The notes below the pieces were generated by a model. The model did no database searches and had not been told where the DNA came from. It saw nothing but the letters and a program-made list of their open reading frames with translations. Of a stretch of DNA of 64,000 nucleotides, positions 22,660 to 33,600 are shown in pieces. A program made the translations under genes and the position numbers. The DNA comes from Microdochium bolleyi (taxonomy: Eukaryota; Ascomycota; Sordariomycetes; Xylariales; Microdochiaceae), in NCBI GenBank assembly GCA_001566295.1, contig KQ964249.1, positions 2,108,001 through 2,172,000 on the forward strand, read 5' to 3'. How positions within the stretch are numbered: the first letter of the stretch is position 1; each line of letters opens with the position of its first letter.

Positions 22660-25600
22660 ATCCGCGGATAGGAACTAATCAGACAAGAAACTCCAAGACG
22701 CGGCATGCGTGTATGTGTATTGCCCTTTCAAGCATCACAAGCAAGCAAAAGAAACGAGTCTTCCCTTTGTTATCATACCACGTGTAATCTTACCTGCCAC
22801 GGCGGGAGACACACAACCCTTGTGCTATAGTAAAATAAAGAAATGTCCTGTAAAGCTGATGTGAGAGCGACCCTGTTTGTGATCACCGTGCCTCCAGGTA
22901 TATCGCGGTGAGCGTAAGCCTCTGCTCCGTCTGGTCGTTGTCAGGCGCAATTCGCAATTACATGGCTTATCCTCCAAATGTCCGCAATTGCGGTCAACCT
23001 TGAGTTGTATGAAACTTAAGACACATATTTGAGGTCCTGAACTGTATCACCCTATGCTCGCGGCTGTAGAGGTCTCTGACCTCCCCCCTTTTGGCCATGG
23101 CCGCTCCACAGATCATCCGTATGGATGCTTTGGAGTCAGCTTTTGTATATGAGCTCTGCCTATATTTGCCCGCTGTTCCATATCTCAAGTTGTTTGCTCT
23201 GTCCCTTTACCTCGTCCTGCCGTTCTTTGGACTTGCAGGCCGTCCTTGAAACATCGTGGAATCTCGACAGTAGGAGAGCACCAAGCAAGGTGCGCACCTC
23301 TCGCAGAGCTCCATCTTGCCGGCTTGACCGCAAATTGCGGTGGCCAGTTGCTCATTCCGGGAGGGGAGACCCGAGTGAGCCGACATACATGCCCATAAAG
23401 TCCTATCGGGGGTGGCAGCTCTCGCACGCAATGGCTGACATGGCACAGACGGCCCTCCCAAGAATCGAGATGTACATAGACAGCAGCCTGGCGAGTCGAT
23501 CCCTTGGTACGAGCCATTGTCAGAATGTCCGTCTTCTTCCAGGCAATACTCCCAAGGTCGTACAGATAAAGGACTATTTGCCTCGGAAACTCAGCGGAGC
23601 AGGAACCAAAGCCGTTTGGATAAGTGTCATGTGATCAAAAAGCAGCCGAGTATCACTTTGTAGAATGGTAGTACAGACGATGCTTGGGTCCTTACTAAGA
23701 CACAAGCCAAGGTTCTGGGAAGGCCGTTGTCAAACATGACTGGTCAATACTCGGATTCAAGATGGGATGGAAACCCGAAAAGTTCAAAGACAAACTCGAC
23801 CGCAATGCTCCAGTCGCAAGATATCATCTGGCTACTCGATTTCCATCCTCCTCCTACTTTCCTGGTGACACAAAGACCCAGTCCGGCATGTGAAGACTAC
23901 CATCATCCTGACGCAGACCTCTACGGGCTGACCACCGCGTCGATGTTGATGATCCAAGTACGCCTCTTCCCTAGCACGTCTTCTGTGGGAGTCACTGGCA
24001 AGACATATGCCACGTCATCTAGACGGGTTGTTGCAGCTCCAACTTGATGGTGTTAAGCCGTACGAGTCAAGTCACACACAGGCTCAATATTCGCCGGTTC
24101 TATTGGTGTTTGAATGGAAGACCTGTCTGGGTGTTTGAACATTCCTATCTCCGGATGTGTCGAGATCCGGAAAGAGAAATCGAGTCAACTGACTTGTACT
24201 ACTCGCATATACGGCCAGGGGGTATGTTGTCTCCTGCGGCCTGTAGGCAGGACCATGCCCAGTGAAGCTCAGCTGACACAAGTGCCTTCGCATGAGGAAA
24301 AGAGGATACATGGTGGCAACGAGGAGGGAAGCTAAGAGATTGTGCTGCATTCTGGATGTTCTGTGGTTCCACAAAGTGCTGGATATGTGGGTTGCAGACC
24401 ATGAGAAACGAACGCAACTGACTGTAAGGCAACCTCCAGTGCGCTGCGTTTTGGTGCTAGATGATGAAAAACGACATGCTTTGAGCTCTCCGGAAGAGTA
24501 GATTCGGCGCAGAAAGTTCAACAATAGCGTATCAGGCACGAAGAGTGGTAGCAAAAGAATGCGCCTCCCATGCACAAAATGGCTGGCTGCTAACCTCCAG
24601 CTAGCTCGTATTGCTGGTAAAGTAGCTGGACCCCTTTACCAACTGCCAGCCAATATTCTGACTGGCCATACTCTTCCCGCCATCATTTTAGTTGCAGCAT
24701 ATAACTGCACCAGTCATCATGACTCTTCTAGACCAGGTCGCATGAAGGCTGACCAATCCGGTGTACACTCACACGGAAGCAGGAGCAAATCCCGCAGGCT
24801 ATTGTTCTACCGATAGAAATTGACCTTGTGTCCGCAGCTAACTAACTGCCTGATCATTATTTGTGTGACATAATCCTGACTGAGTTAGTAGTGTGGCGTT
24901 GGCTGGGGCCGCTTTTGTTCTTGTCTTCCTGAACTGGTGCGACAATTCTCGCTTTCCCTTCGTAAGGGTTGTTCATGCAGGTTGCCGTCGCTCGCTGCAC
25001 CGCATGGACCGACTCATCATCAGGCCGAGGGGTGGGTATACAGAAGATGACCCAGAGCTTGGTAGTTGTCGGTACTAGTTTTGTGGAGTTTCATATTTCA
25101 AAGCCGATGGAGACAGGCCATCGAAACCAGAAGCCTCATAAACATAGGTAAGTGAGGGTCTAGAACGGAAAGAACCAATGCAATAGGTGCTGCGGCGATT
25201 CCTCCGAATGTTTGCTGTAAGCATGCGGGAAAATGCAGCTACCCGTTCTTGGCCCCTTGAAAGTTATGAGAGAAAACTGAGCAAGTTTTGTGACATCTTG
25301 CGACTGTTCGAGTCAGTGCTTGGTGTACTTTCGTGCCCGGGATCGGTTACCAAGCGTCAGCAATCATGTTAGAGGGCTGCCATTGATGTCAACGTGTGTT
25401 GAGTTTCCCTGCTCAAGCATGCTGGCTTGAATCCAGCGTTCCTATAATAAAGGCATCTCGGGCGCCTTGACGCTGTTCGATGCGGGTGTATACTCGAATG
25501 GAACCCGACCTTGCTGCGCAGGTAGCCATGTGATGTCTCATTGCCGCGCAGAGGCCGGCAACGGCCATGCAGCAAGGATGAAGCAGCGTGAATCTGACAG

Positions 25601-26665
25601 GGTCAAACTTTGGTGGTTGCACAATAATTGAAAAGGGCGATGGTGACTGGTCCTCGACACAGGATGGCCCTTTCAAGATGTCCCTGGAAAGATACCCTCG
25701 AGTCTAAACTCGAGTCTATCGGCTGGGAGATGCCGTCCCTCCCCCACAACAAGTTGCTTGAGTCTACCTTGAGCTCTGTGGCGTTCGCCAGTGATCGGCT
25801 GACACCGACCCGCGGATCCAGAAGAAGTTTTTCTCCTTATTGAGGCCTGTCGGTTGGTGACGCCATGCTGCCGTGTCTTTGGAGTTGCGGTCTGTGTGAT
25901 GTGTATACTAGGTAGACACCAGCCAGTCGAACAGTCTCGTATAAGTAATGGTTGCCTGGTGCCCGAAGTTGGACTCGATGTTCAACTGAAGCCGAACAAA
26001 ATCCAAGCTTCGCCACACGGATCTCCACAACGTCATATTTGTCTATACTGCCCGAGGTCTTTACCTCTTTTCACCCGTTGTTTGTGCTGATTGTCCTCCC
26101 ATCACCATGAAAGAACATGCAGGCCATCCAGAATCTGCGAGGTAGGACAGCGGGACTGACTTGGTCATCGTGATAGCTTGCTGATTTAGGTTGCAGGATG
26201 TCCATACGGAGAATTCGGCACTGCTCACCCGAGCGTGTCCCGGACTCAAAGCCTGCATCGTCGGAGCCATCAATTATGTTGCATCGTTGGGCAAGCTCAT
26301 GCGGCCGAGAAAACATACCCATCAGCGAGACACTCCAACAGCTGCAGCATCAGGTAAGTATCAGTTTCGCAGCATGCGCTTGACGGGTGCCGCAGGCTGA
26401 TAGTGAGGCGTCAAGAGCACAATGAAGTCGACAGCCAAATAAGTTGACCGGCATGGAATTCCGCACAGGGCCGTATCACCACTTGTGCACAACCTCAATC
26501 ATCTAGGGATTGTGCACTATCGCAGTGCATACCATCCACCACAGCCTGTGTTGTGCATGCCGCATGCTGAGGCCGGCTTTTCAATTCTTATATACGTGTT
26601 TTTCGTGGGTATCATTACATGTTGTATTCCTAGATCTTTCGCCGGATATTGTTGTTATACCCCAG
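22660..26665. other. 4-kb region without recognisable genes
   Basis: This lies between the 3' ends of ATP4 and STR3, which converge. It has lower GC than the flanking genes and only ORFs below about 170 codons, none with motifs or biased third positions. No terminal repeats or transposase-like sequence were recognised by eye. It could hold a decayed element or an unannotated RNA; nothing specific is supported. Confidence 0.5.
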
Positions 26666-28102
26666 CTATGATTGTGTTGTTTGAGGCGAGCTCCCAATAG
26701 TAAGAGGGGTGTTGCCGAGCTCTTGCGCAGTTCCTGTCGCGTGGAAGCCATCAAGCGTGATGGTAACAGCACCAGCTTGGACGAGCTTTAGAGAAGTCAG
26801 TAAAGTTTCACACCATGCACAAACGGGAGTTGGGCGTACCGAGCGTGACAGATCTTCAATCAAGTCATTCACGTCTTCTATGCCGATGCAGAGTCTAATG
26901 ATGTCTTCGGGCAGCTCGCGTTCGGCCCTTGTCTTGGCATCGATACTGGCGTGGCTCATTCTGCAGGGCATGCTGATCAAGCTGTTCACGCACCCGAAGC
27001 TCACGCTGATGCTGTAAAGCTTGGCCGCCTCGACGATTCTCTCAGACAGCGCGATATCACCAGTCTCGAATGAGAGGACTGCGCCAGCACCACGAGCCAT
27101 GGACCAGTGGAGGTCGTACTGGGGATGAGACTTCAAACCAGGGTACCGTACTCGGAAGCCATGGCTCTCGAGGAATTCGGCGATCGCCTGGGCATTGGCC
27201 TGCTGCCTCTCCATACGAATGGCCAGAGTCTTGACGCCGCGCATGAGCAAGAACGAGTCATTGGGGGAAAGACCGCAGCCGGTAGAGTTGATGGTAAAGT
27301 ACATCTTGTCGCCAAGCGCCGTGTCATTGCAGGCAATGACACCTGCCATGATGTCGTGATGGCCAGAGAGGTACTTTGTGCCGGACTCGTAGACGATATC
27401 TGCGCCAAGCTCGAGGGGGTTGCAAAGCATGGGCGAGAGCATGGTGTTGTCGACAATGACGAGAGCGGCCGGATTGGCCTCGTGAACGACCTTGGCGATG
27501 CCCGGCAGATCGACGATCTTGATCAGCGGGTTGGTAGGAGTCTCAAGAAGGACCATGGCAGTCTTGTTGTTAACAATGTCGCCGATCTTGCTAACTTCAG
27601 TGGTATCGACGTGATGGACCACGATGCCCTGGTTCGACGAGAGATATGTGAGGAGGCGGTTGGTACCGCCATAGAGGTCATTGCCAGTAATGACCTCATC
27701 GCCTGGGCGAAGGAGTCTGGTGATGACGTCCAAAGCACCCATTCCGGACCCGACAGCAAGAGCGCGGTTGGCGTTCATGATCTTGGCCATGTGACGCTCG
27801 AGATGTGTGCGGGTGGGGTTGCCGGACCGCGTGTAATCATACTCGTTGCCGCCCGATGACGATGTCTGCTTGAAGGTGGCGGACTGGTAGATGGGGACGC
27901 TCGAGGCTCCGTACTGGTCTTTCGAATCGGCATAGACGACCTCGGTGGCCAGGGCGTAGCGGCGGCGGCCGTTGGCGGGGCTGGAGGGTGCCGGTGACGG
28001 AGGCAAGTCGTGGCCATCGAGGTCGAGGTTGGCAATGGCCTTGTTGACAGCCTTAGAGGCGTCGCTGGCTTCAGAGCCGCCGTTGTTGGGAGGAGAAGAC
28101 AT
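26666..28102 (-). CDS. STR3: Cystathionine beta-lyase
   Basis: Two exons: 28102-26840 and 26785-26666, giving 460 aa. This is a PLP-dependent Cys/Met metabolism enzyme that splits cystathionine to homocysteine, ammonia and pyruvate on the route to methionine. The PLP lysine is K243 in ESGTKYLSGHHD, the ring-binding Asp is D218 in IVDNT, and the phosphate-binding loop is GSGMGALD near residue 119. YDYTRSGNPTR and MPCRMSHASI are further signatures. These features favour beta-lyase over gamma-synthase, although the family is hard to split by sequence alone. The first 45 residues are a low-complexity extension rich in Ser, Pro and Ala. The single 54-nt intron near the 3' end (GTACGC...CTGAC...AAAG) is a multiple of three and free of stops, so an unspliced message would add 18 residues without truncation. 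Confidence 0.92.
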   Translation of the reverse strand: MSSPPNNGGSEASDASKAVNKAIANLDLDGHDLPPSPAPSSPANGRRRYALATEVVYADSKDQYGASSVPIYQSATFKQTSSSGGNEYDYTRSGNPTRTHLERHMAKIMNANRALAVGSGMGALDVITRLLRPGDEVITGNDLYGGTNRLLTYLSSNQGIVVHHVDTTEVSKIGDIVNNKTAMVLLETPTNPLIKIVDLPGIAKVVHEANPAALVIVDNTMLSPMLCNPLELGADIVYESGTKYLSGHHDIMAGVIACNDTALGDKMYFTINSTGCGLSPNDSFLLMRGVKTLAIRMERQQANAQAIAEFLESHGFRVRYPGLKSHPQYDLHWSMARGAGAVLSFETGDIALSERIVEAAKLYSISVSFGCVNSLISMPCRMSHASIDAKTRAERELPEDIIRLCIGIEDVNDLIEDLSRSVRPTPVCAWCETLLTSLKLVQAGAVTITLDGFHATGTAQELGNTPLTIGSSPQTTQS

Positions 28103-29221
28103 CGTTGGTGGGCTTTATGTGGTCGGTGTTTGTGTGGTGGTGGTGGTGGGATTGAGGCTGGAGTGACTCGTGCCCAGGGTGAAATTTGAGGACGCTACAG
28201 GAGGCGGGGGAGGGGCGTGCCTGCCAGGGGTCTCAATTGATAATGTTGTAAGAAGGGTCGTGAAAGGAAAGATCCGTGATGGCGGAAAGGGAAAGCCTCG
28301 AGGTTTTGTGGCGTGATCTGTGCAATGTGTTGGTGTGGAATAGTTCTGGGCCGGAAAATACACTGCTGTGGAGGGAAAGCCGACGGGCGCGATGATGTGC
28401 TGCGTGCTGGGTCTTGTAACAAGGGTGGTGACCGGTCGCGGAGGCGTGGTGGAAACCTGGGGTATCCTTATCTGAGCCGTGGTCGGCACGGGTACAAGTT
28501 CTGCACCCACTTGGCTGCTTGAATCCGCCAGCAAGTGGCGGCCTGGAAGTACTCCTGTGGGCACCGCTATTGTGATAAGAGCCTGGGCCCGCACGAGGCG
28601 GGTGACTCGAGAGCCTTGGGAGTCCCGACATCCGACACTTAAATGACGTGCTCAGGCGATTTGGAGACGTGAGGGAGCTGGGCTGGGGCCGTGGACCACA
28701 CCCCAGATGCAGGCACGCGGTCAACAGTCACCTTCGGAATGCTACTACTTGGCTATGCAGTCAGTATATGATGTAAGGCTCGTCTGCCATTTTCTGCATT
28801 ACATATTGAGTGTAATACATTTCTGTGGCGGTGTCCTCACTCGATTGCTGTGTGCCAAGGTCTGTTGATTGTGTTCACAGCCGCGAGCTGGGGAACAGGC
28901 TGACCAGAGCTGGGCTTTCCAAGGACCGCGCTGGAGACACCGAAGATGCCGAGGCGGCCCCGAGACAGGTGTACAGAAGCTACCAGCTCCGCTCACCGAC
29001 AGTGCAGATGTTAATGCGAAACAGGGCGTGTCACTGGCTGGTGCACGACTGCCAAGAAGAGGCCTAAAGGTCCAACATGTACGATTCGCGTTGTGCCGCT
29101 CATGCACAAACAGCGCTTGTATAACCACAAATCCATGCAATCAAAGGGTATATCTTCGTCCCGTCCCAAAACGCCAGCAGAGAGCAAATCGCAGAGATAC
29201 TGGGTTACTCAGCCACTCTGA
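28103..29221. promoter_or_regulatory. STR3 promoter and 3' flank of CSM1
   Basis: This 1.1-kb tandem intergenic region lies upstream of STR3. The first 150 nt are pyrimidine-rich on the minus strand (CACCACCACACAAACAC-type leader), typical of a fungal 5' UTR. ORFs here lack coding features. Confidence 0.5.
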
Positions 29222-30838
29222 TCAATCAAGTCGTTCGGTCAGAGCCTTCATGACCCGCGAGTAAAACCTGGCTGCTTGTGGGCGAGGGAACGTGATGTCT
29301 TCACTCAGGTAGTCAGGCAGCATCTCCTTCAGGTCCTCATCGCGGCTATCGTCCAGCTGGGGCATGTAAACGAACTGGGTCTCCTCGTAGTTGTCGTTTG
29401 TGCCGTCTACCCCTGTCGCCAGCTTGAAGTGGAGAGCTATCAACCATGTTAGCATGAGCAAGTTAGTCGCGACAACAAAAGGCCGACACTTACTGCCGTT
29501 TCTGCCAGTCTGAATACAGTCAAAGACGTCCTCATCCTCCTCACGCTTGACGCCGCGGATGATGAGGCCTGTCAGGTCGCCGTACAGATCCTCCTTCATC
29601 TGTGCAGCCTGTACCAAGGCCTCTGCATTGGCCATCATGCGCTTGTCCGGCACGCCGCCCTTCATGGCGCTGCCGGGGATCTTGACGGCAGCAGTATCGG
29701 CTGTCCGCGCGGCCGTCAATTTCGTCGTCAAGGTCTTAGCTTCCTTCCGCGAGTTCGCCAGCGATCCTTGGAGGCTATTGACTTCCTCTTGCAAACGCTC
29801 GATTGTGTTGCTGCTTTCATCGAGCTGCCGCCTCAAAACCTGCGACTCCTTGGTGACCTCCTCTTTCGAAGCAAGTTGTGCTTTGAGCGTGGCAATCAGC
29901 TCGTTCGCCGCTGTGGTGGTGGTTAGCTGTGGGCGCCTGGTAGCAGTTATTTCGCTGTCAATCAACATACCCTTTGCTCTTTCCTCGCTCTGCTTTTTGA
30001 GCAGATCATAATTGCGCTCCGCCTCCTTGATCCCAAGCTCACGTAGACTCGCGTACTTCGCCTCAAGAGCCTCGTACTTGCGAGTCAAATCTCCTAGTCG
30101 CCTCCGCATGATCGGGTCACTTCCTGTGGATCTTGACTCTGGTCCTGGCGTGGTTCTCTTTGTGGCACTGGGAGGAACTCTCGGTTTCGTACGCTGTACA
30201 GAGGATGATCGCGCACGGGCTGGTGGTGCCTGCGCAACCTCCTCCACATCGTCGACATCGTCGATTGAGTACTCCATCTGGTCGAATTTGTCCTCCTCTT
30301 CATCAACCCCGGGCGACGAGTACTGTGTCTCTGGCACTTCGTGGTCTGTTGGCGGTGTCGCAGCTCTCGCTTTGGCAGGTGGCCTTCCTTTCCGCGCACG
30401 AGGGACAGGCGCGCGTGTCTGAACCTCCTCGGGCTCTTCTATGGCCTCCTCATCCTCGTCCTCCTCTTCCTCGGCTTCGGCAGCGGCTTGCTGCGCGAGT
30501 TTCTGGGCTTTAGGTGGCCGGCCTGGGCGCCCCTTCGCAGCTTTTGCTTTGTGTTCTATGGGTTCCTCCGCAGCAGCGCGCTTCTTGCCGCGAGAAACCT
30601 CCTCTGATGCCGTGGCATTGTGCGGCTTGTCGAGCAACGGCTTGCGCGCAGCCCCGGCAGTAACACTGGCTGATCGCGACGTCCCGGCGAGAGTCTTTGC
30701 GCCGCGCCCGGTGCCCGTCGCGCGACCTCGCTTCGCCGGCGCCATGCCTTTCCGCTGTGCGGCTCCTCCCCCGAGAATGTCGCCCTCTTCGTCCGAATCG
30801 ACCAGCCCCATCAATGCGCCCGCCTGCACGCGAGGCAT
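29222..30838 (-). CDS. CSM1: Monopolin complex subunit Csm1/Pcs1
   Basis: Three exons: 30838-29971, 29910-29494 and 29436-29222, giving 499 aa. Csm1/Pcs1 acts at kinetochores and at rDNA, where it crosslinks or clamps binding sites, and controls microtubule attachment. The first 240 residues are disordered with basic (GRPGRPPKA) and acidic runs, including an AT-hook-like segment. A coiled coil from about residue 250 to 370 (DLTRKYEALEAKYASLREL and later heptads) precedes the C-terminal globular domain, which contains LYGDLTGLIIRGVKR, the conserved FDCIQTGRNGTLHFKL and a final MKALTERLD. That signature only forms after removing the 57-nt second intron. The 60-nt first intron uses GTATGT. Both introns are stop-free multiples of three. 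The gene is divergent from MSP1. Confidence 0.9.
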   Translation of the reverse strand: MPRVQAGALMGLVDSDEEGDILGGGAAQRKGMAPAKRGRATGTGRGAKTLAGTSRSASVTAGAARKPLLDKPHNATASEEVSRGKKRAAAEEPIEHKAKAAKGRPGRPPKAQKLAQQAAAEAEEEEDEDEEAIEEPEEVQTRAPVPRARKGRPPAKARAATPPTDHEVPETQYSSPGVDEEEDKFDQMEYSIDDVDDVEEVAQAPPARARSSSVQRTKPRVPPSATKRTTPGPESRSTGSDPIMRRRLGDLTRKYEALEAKYASLRELGIKEAERNYDLLKKQSEERAKGMLIDSEITATRRPQLTTTTAANELIATLKAQLASKEEVTKESQVLRRQLDESSNTIERLQEEVNSLQGSLANSRKEAKTLTTKLTAARTADTAAVKIPGSAMKGGVPDKRMMANAEALVQAAQMKEDLYGDLTGLIIRGVKREEDEDVFDCIQTGRNGSKCRPFVVATNLLMLTWLIALHFKLATGVDGTNDNYEETQFVYMPQLDDSRDEDLKEMLPDYLSEDITFPRPQAARFYSRVMKALTERLD

Positions 30839-31700
30839 CTGAGCTTCGAGGACGCGACACGACGTGAAGGTTGTGCTCGGGTGGATGCAAATCGGGTAAT
30901 TGCTGTTTCGCTGAAAGCTGCAATGTGTGCAGCGATAGACTCAAGGTCAGGTTTAGGTCATTCGTAGGTCGTTTCGAGGATTGCGACTGGATGGTTATGT
31001 GGTGCCTGGGTTGATCCTTGTGGAAGGGATGGCAAGCTCGAAAGTAAACAAAACACGATCCCCCACCCGAAGTGCAATTGAGACCGACGTGCAACAGGGA
31101 TCCACCACCCAGGCGGTTCCCATTCCCAGCTGCAATACACGGCTGCACTCCAGGATATTCGATGAGTGTCCACAGGTTCTCATTAACACGTCCTTGTTAA
31201 CAGACGGACAATCTGGTCCAGGGGCTTTCTTCCCTCATGCTGTGCGCAGGCCTATGTCCGCCGGGCTGCCCAGTCGTTCAGGTTGTCCGCGTGCCATGCC
31301 AGGCTGCGGCGACGCTTGTGCAGAACCCCGAATACTGCTCAGGTGTGCTGTGGGAGAAGTGGAGACACCGGGCAGCCCCTGCACTTGAGCAGTGTCAGAA
31401 GCCGGCCAGTCCAGAGTTGCGAGATCCCACGCGTGCCGAGCAGGGTGGCGCCTTTTGTCTTGCCTGTCCGTCCTCGGCATAATCGACAACGCTAGGTACC
31501 ATATCTGCAGGTTCGCCATCCCGCCTTCGACCAGATATCCCAGCCCGCCCGCCGGCAGACCAGCACAGTCCGCCTTGGCTTCCGCAGCTCACCGACCCTC
31601 GCACGTCTGCTCTCCTACCTCTTCCCTCCTTTTATTCCTGCTCGAAGTGCAGTGCAGTTCATAACAGATGGTCAGCGGCTGGTCCTTACATGCGCTCACC
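30839..31700. promoter_or_regulatory. Bidirectional promoter between CSM1 and MSP1
   Basis: About 0.86 kb lies between divergent starts. No gene was supported. The MSP1-proximal end is C/T-rich. Confidence 0.5.
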
Positions 31701-33178
31701 ATGGCCGACCGCAAGCGACCAAGCACCCAGAACATTTGGGACTTTGTCATGCTGGGTTGCACCGTAAGTGTCCCCTCGTCTTCGAACGACCGGCGATCTG
31801 AGCAAAGGCGCAACCTGACTGACATCGCCACCAGATCGGAGCATTCTTCTATCTCGGCAAGACATTCCTCTCGAACCTCCAGGGCACCCTCGCCGACCCC
31901 GACAAGGAGAAGCACGAGCAGGCGCGGTTGAAGGCCAAAGCCAACCTGCAGAGGATACAAAAGCAGAGAGAATTCGAATCGGGCGACAGATACGATGGCG
32001 ACGATAGCGACCAGCGGGGACCACGAGTCGAAGACCTCGTGCTGAACGAGTACGAGAACCTGGTGGCGCTCGAAGTTGTCGCGCCGGAAGACATCGCGGT
32101 TGGGTTCAATGGTAGGTCTATCTGGGTGCTCCCGCGCGAATCAGGCCCGATCAACTACTCACACATACCGTATAGACATCGGAGGGCTCGAAGACATCAT
32201 CGAAGAGATCAAGGAGTCGATCATCTACCCTCTCACCATGCCCCATCTCTACTCGCACGCTGCCCCGCTACTCGCAGCACCATCCGGAGTCCTCCTATAC
32301 GGCCCCCCAGGCTGCGGCAAGACGATGCTGGCGAAGGCTGTTGCCCACGAGAGCGGAGCCTCTTTCATCAACCTGCACATTTCGACACTGACGGAAAAGT
32401 GGTATGGCGACTCCAACAAGCTTGTCCGCGCCGTCTTTTCGCTCGCTCGCAAGTTGCAACCCGCTATCATCTTTATCGACGAGATTGACGCTGTGCTCGG
32501 CACGAGGCGAAGCGGCGAGCACGAGGCCAGTGGCATGGTCAAGGCTGAGTAAGTCTTGATTGCCTCAACGTTTGTCTTCTTGGTACACAGACTCACACGA
32601 TCTGCAGGTTCATGACTCTTTGGGATGGCCTGACCTCCTCAAACCAGCAAGGCGTACCCGCTCGGATCTGCGTCCTTGGCGCGACGAACCGCATCAACGA
32701 TATCGACGAGGCCATCTTGCGCCGCATGCCCAAGAAGTTCCCGGTCTCGCTGCCCGACAAGAGCCAGCGCCTGCGGATCCTGCAACTCATCCTCAAGGAC
32801 ACAAAGACGGACCCGCACAACTTCAACATCGACTACGTCGCGAGAGTGACCGCCGGCATGTCTGGAAGCGACATCAAGGAAGCCTGTAGAGACGCCGCCA
32901 TGGCGCCCGTGCGTGAATACATTCGCGAGCATCGTGCTAGTGGCAACGCCATGTCGAGCATCGACCCGAAGCAGGTGCGCGGCATGAAGACCGAGGACTT
33001 CTTTGGCCGCAAAGGCGGCGGCCAGATCCTGATGAACAACCACTCCAAGGCCTCGGCCAAGTCGCGAAAGGCAGCCGTCCCTTCGAGCACGGACGAGTAC
33101 GAGGATGTTGACGAAGAGTTCGAGGAGGCCACGGACAATGCGACATCGGGCAGGATACTGACCGAGTCATTGGACTAG
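31701..33178 (+). CDS. MSP1: Outer mitochondrial membrane AAA ATPase Msp1
   Basis: Four exons: 31701-31763, 31835-32111, 32176-32548 and 32608-33178, giving 427 aa. Msp1 (ATAD1 in animals) extracts mislocalised tail-anchored proteins and stalled precursors from the mitochondrial outer membrane. A membrane segment spans about residues 13-35, formed across the first splice (FVMLGC-TIGAFFYLG). Walker A is GPPGCGKT at 156-163, Walker B is IIFIDE at 211-216, and the family pore sequence EKWYGDSNKL follows the Walker A region. Arginine-finger-like and sensor segments (LGATNRINDID, ILRRMPKKF) are present. The tail is acidic and longer than in yeast. The start at 31701 has a CACCATGG context; an in-frame ATG at 31668 would add 11 residues and is less likely. 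Introns are 71, 64 and 59 nt. Confidence 0.95.
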
Positions 33179-33600
33179 AAGAAGCCGTGCAGCATCATTG
33201 TTTCGCCTGCGAATAGATTTGTGGCGCACTGGAAACGAAGACTTTACATGAGAAGGTCTCTGGGTACGCACATGGGGCGTTTATGTGGTTGCGTGGCACA
33301 CTTGGGCACCTTTGTGTCTTGTCTGTACTCTGTAGCATTTCAGGCAGCCTCCCAATTTCCAGGGCGATGATACCACTGCCTCACGCTCAAACCTTGCCGT
33401 TGGCAACGATAGTGCCGCTTGGCGCCATGCCCATCAAAGACGATATTGTACAGTGTGTCATTAAACAATCGCATTGTACGGAGTAGATACAATGTCCGTG
33501 CCGGTATAGTCAGCCATTTCCGCCCAATCCAGCAGATCAGTTCGCCACGACTAAGCAATGATCCACAAGCCCACGCGCGTCTGTCCTCCAGCTCGGTCAT
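33179..33600. other. Convergent 3' flanks of MSP1 and the questin-oxidase-like gene
   Basis: 422 bp lie between two converging stop codons. They include a TACGGAGTA motif at 33477-33485. No gene was seen. Confidence 0.55.

Noticed and set aside
27107..27859. 250-codon frame antisense to STR3
   Set aside because: It lies wholly opposite the lyase coding exon and is explained by the biased codons of that gene.
29437..29970. Excess of stop-free, multiple-of-three introns as a sign of programmed retention
   Set aside because: About six such introns among roughly thirty is near what chance gives for introns of this size, so no general claim is made.
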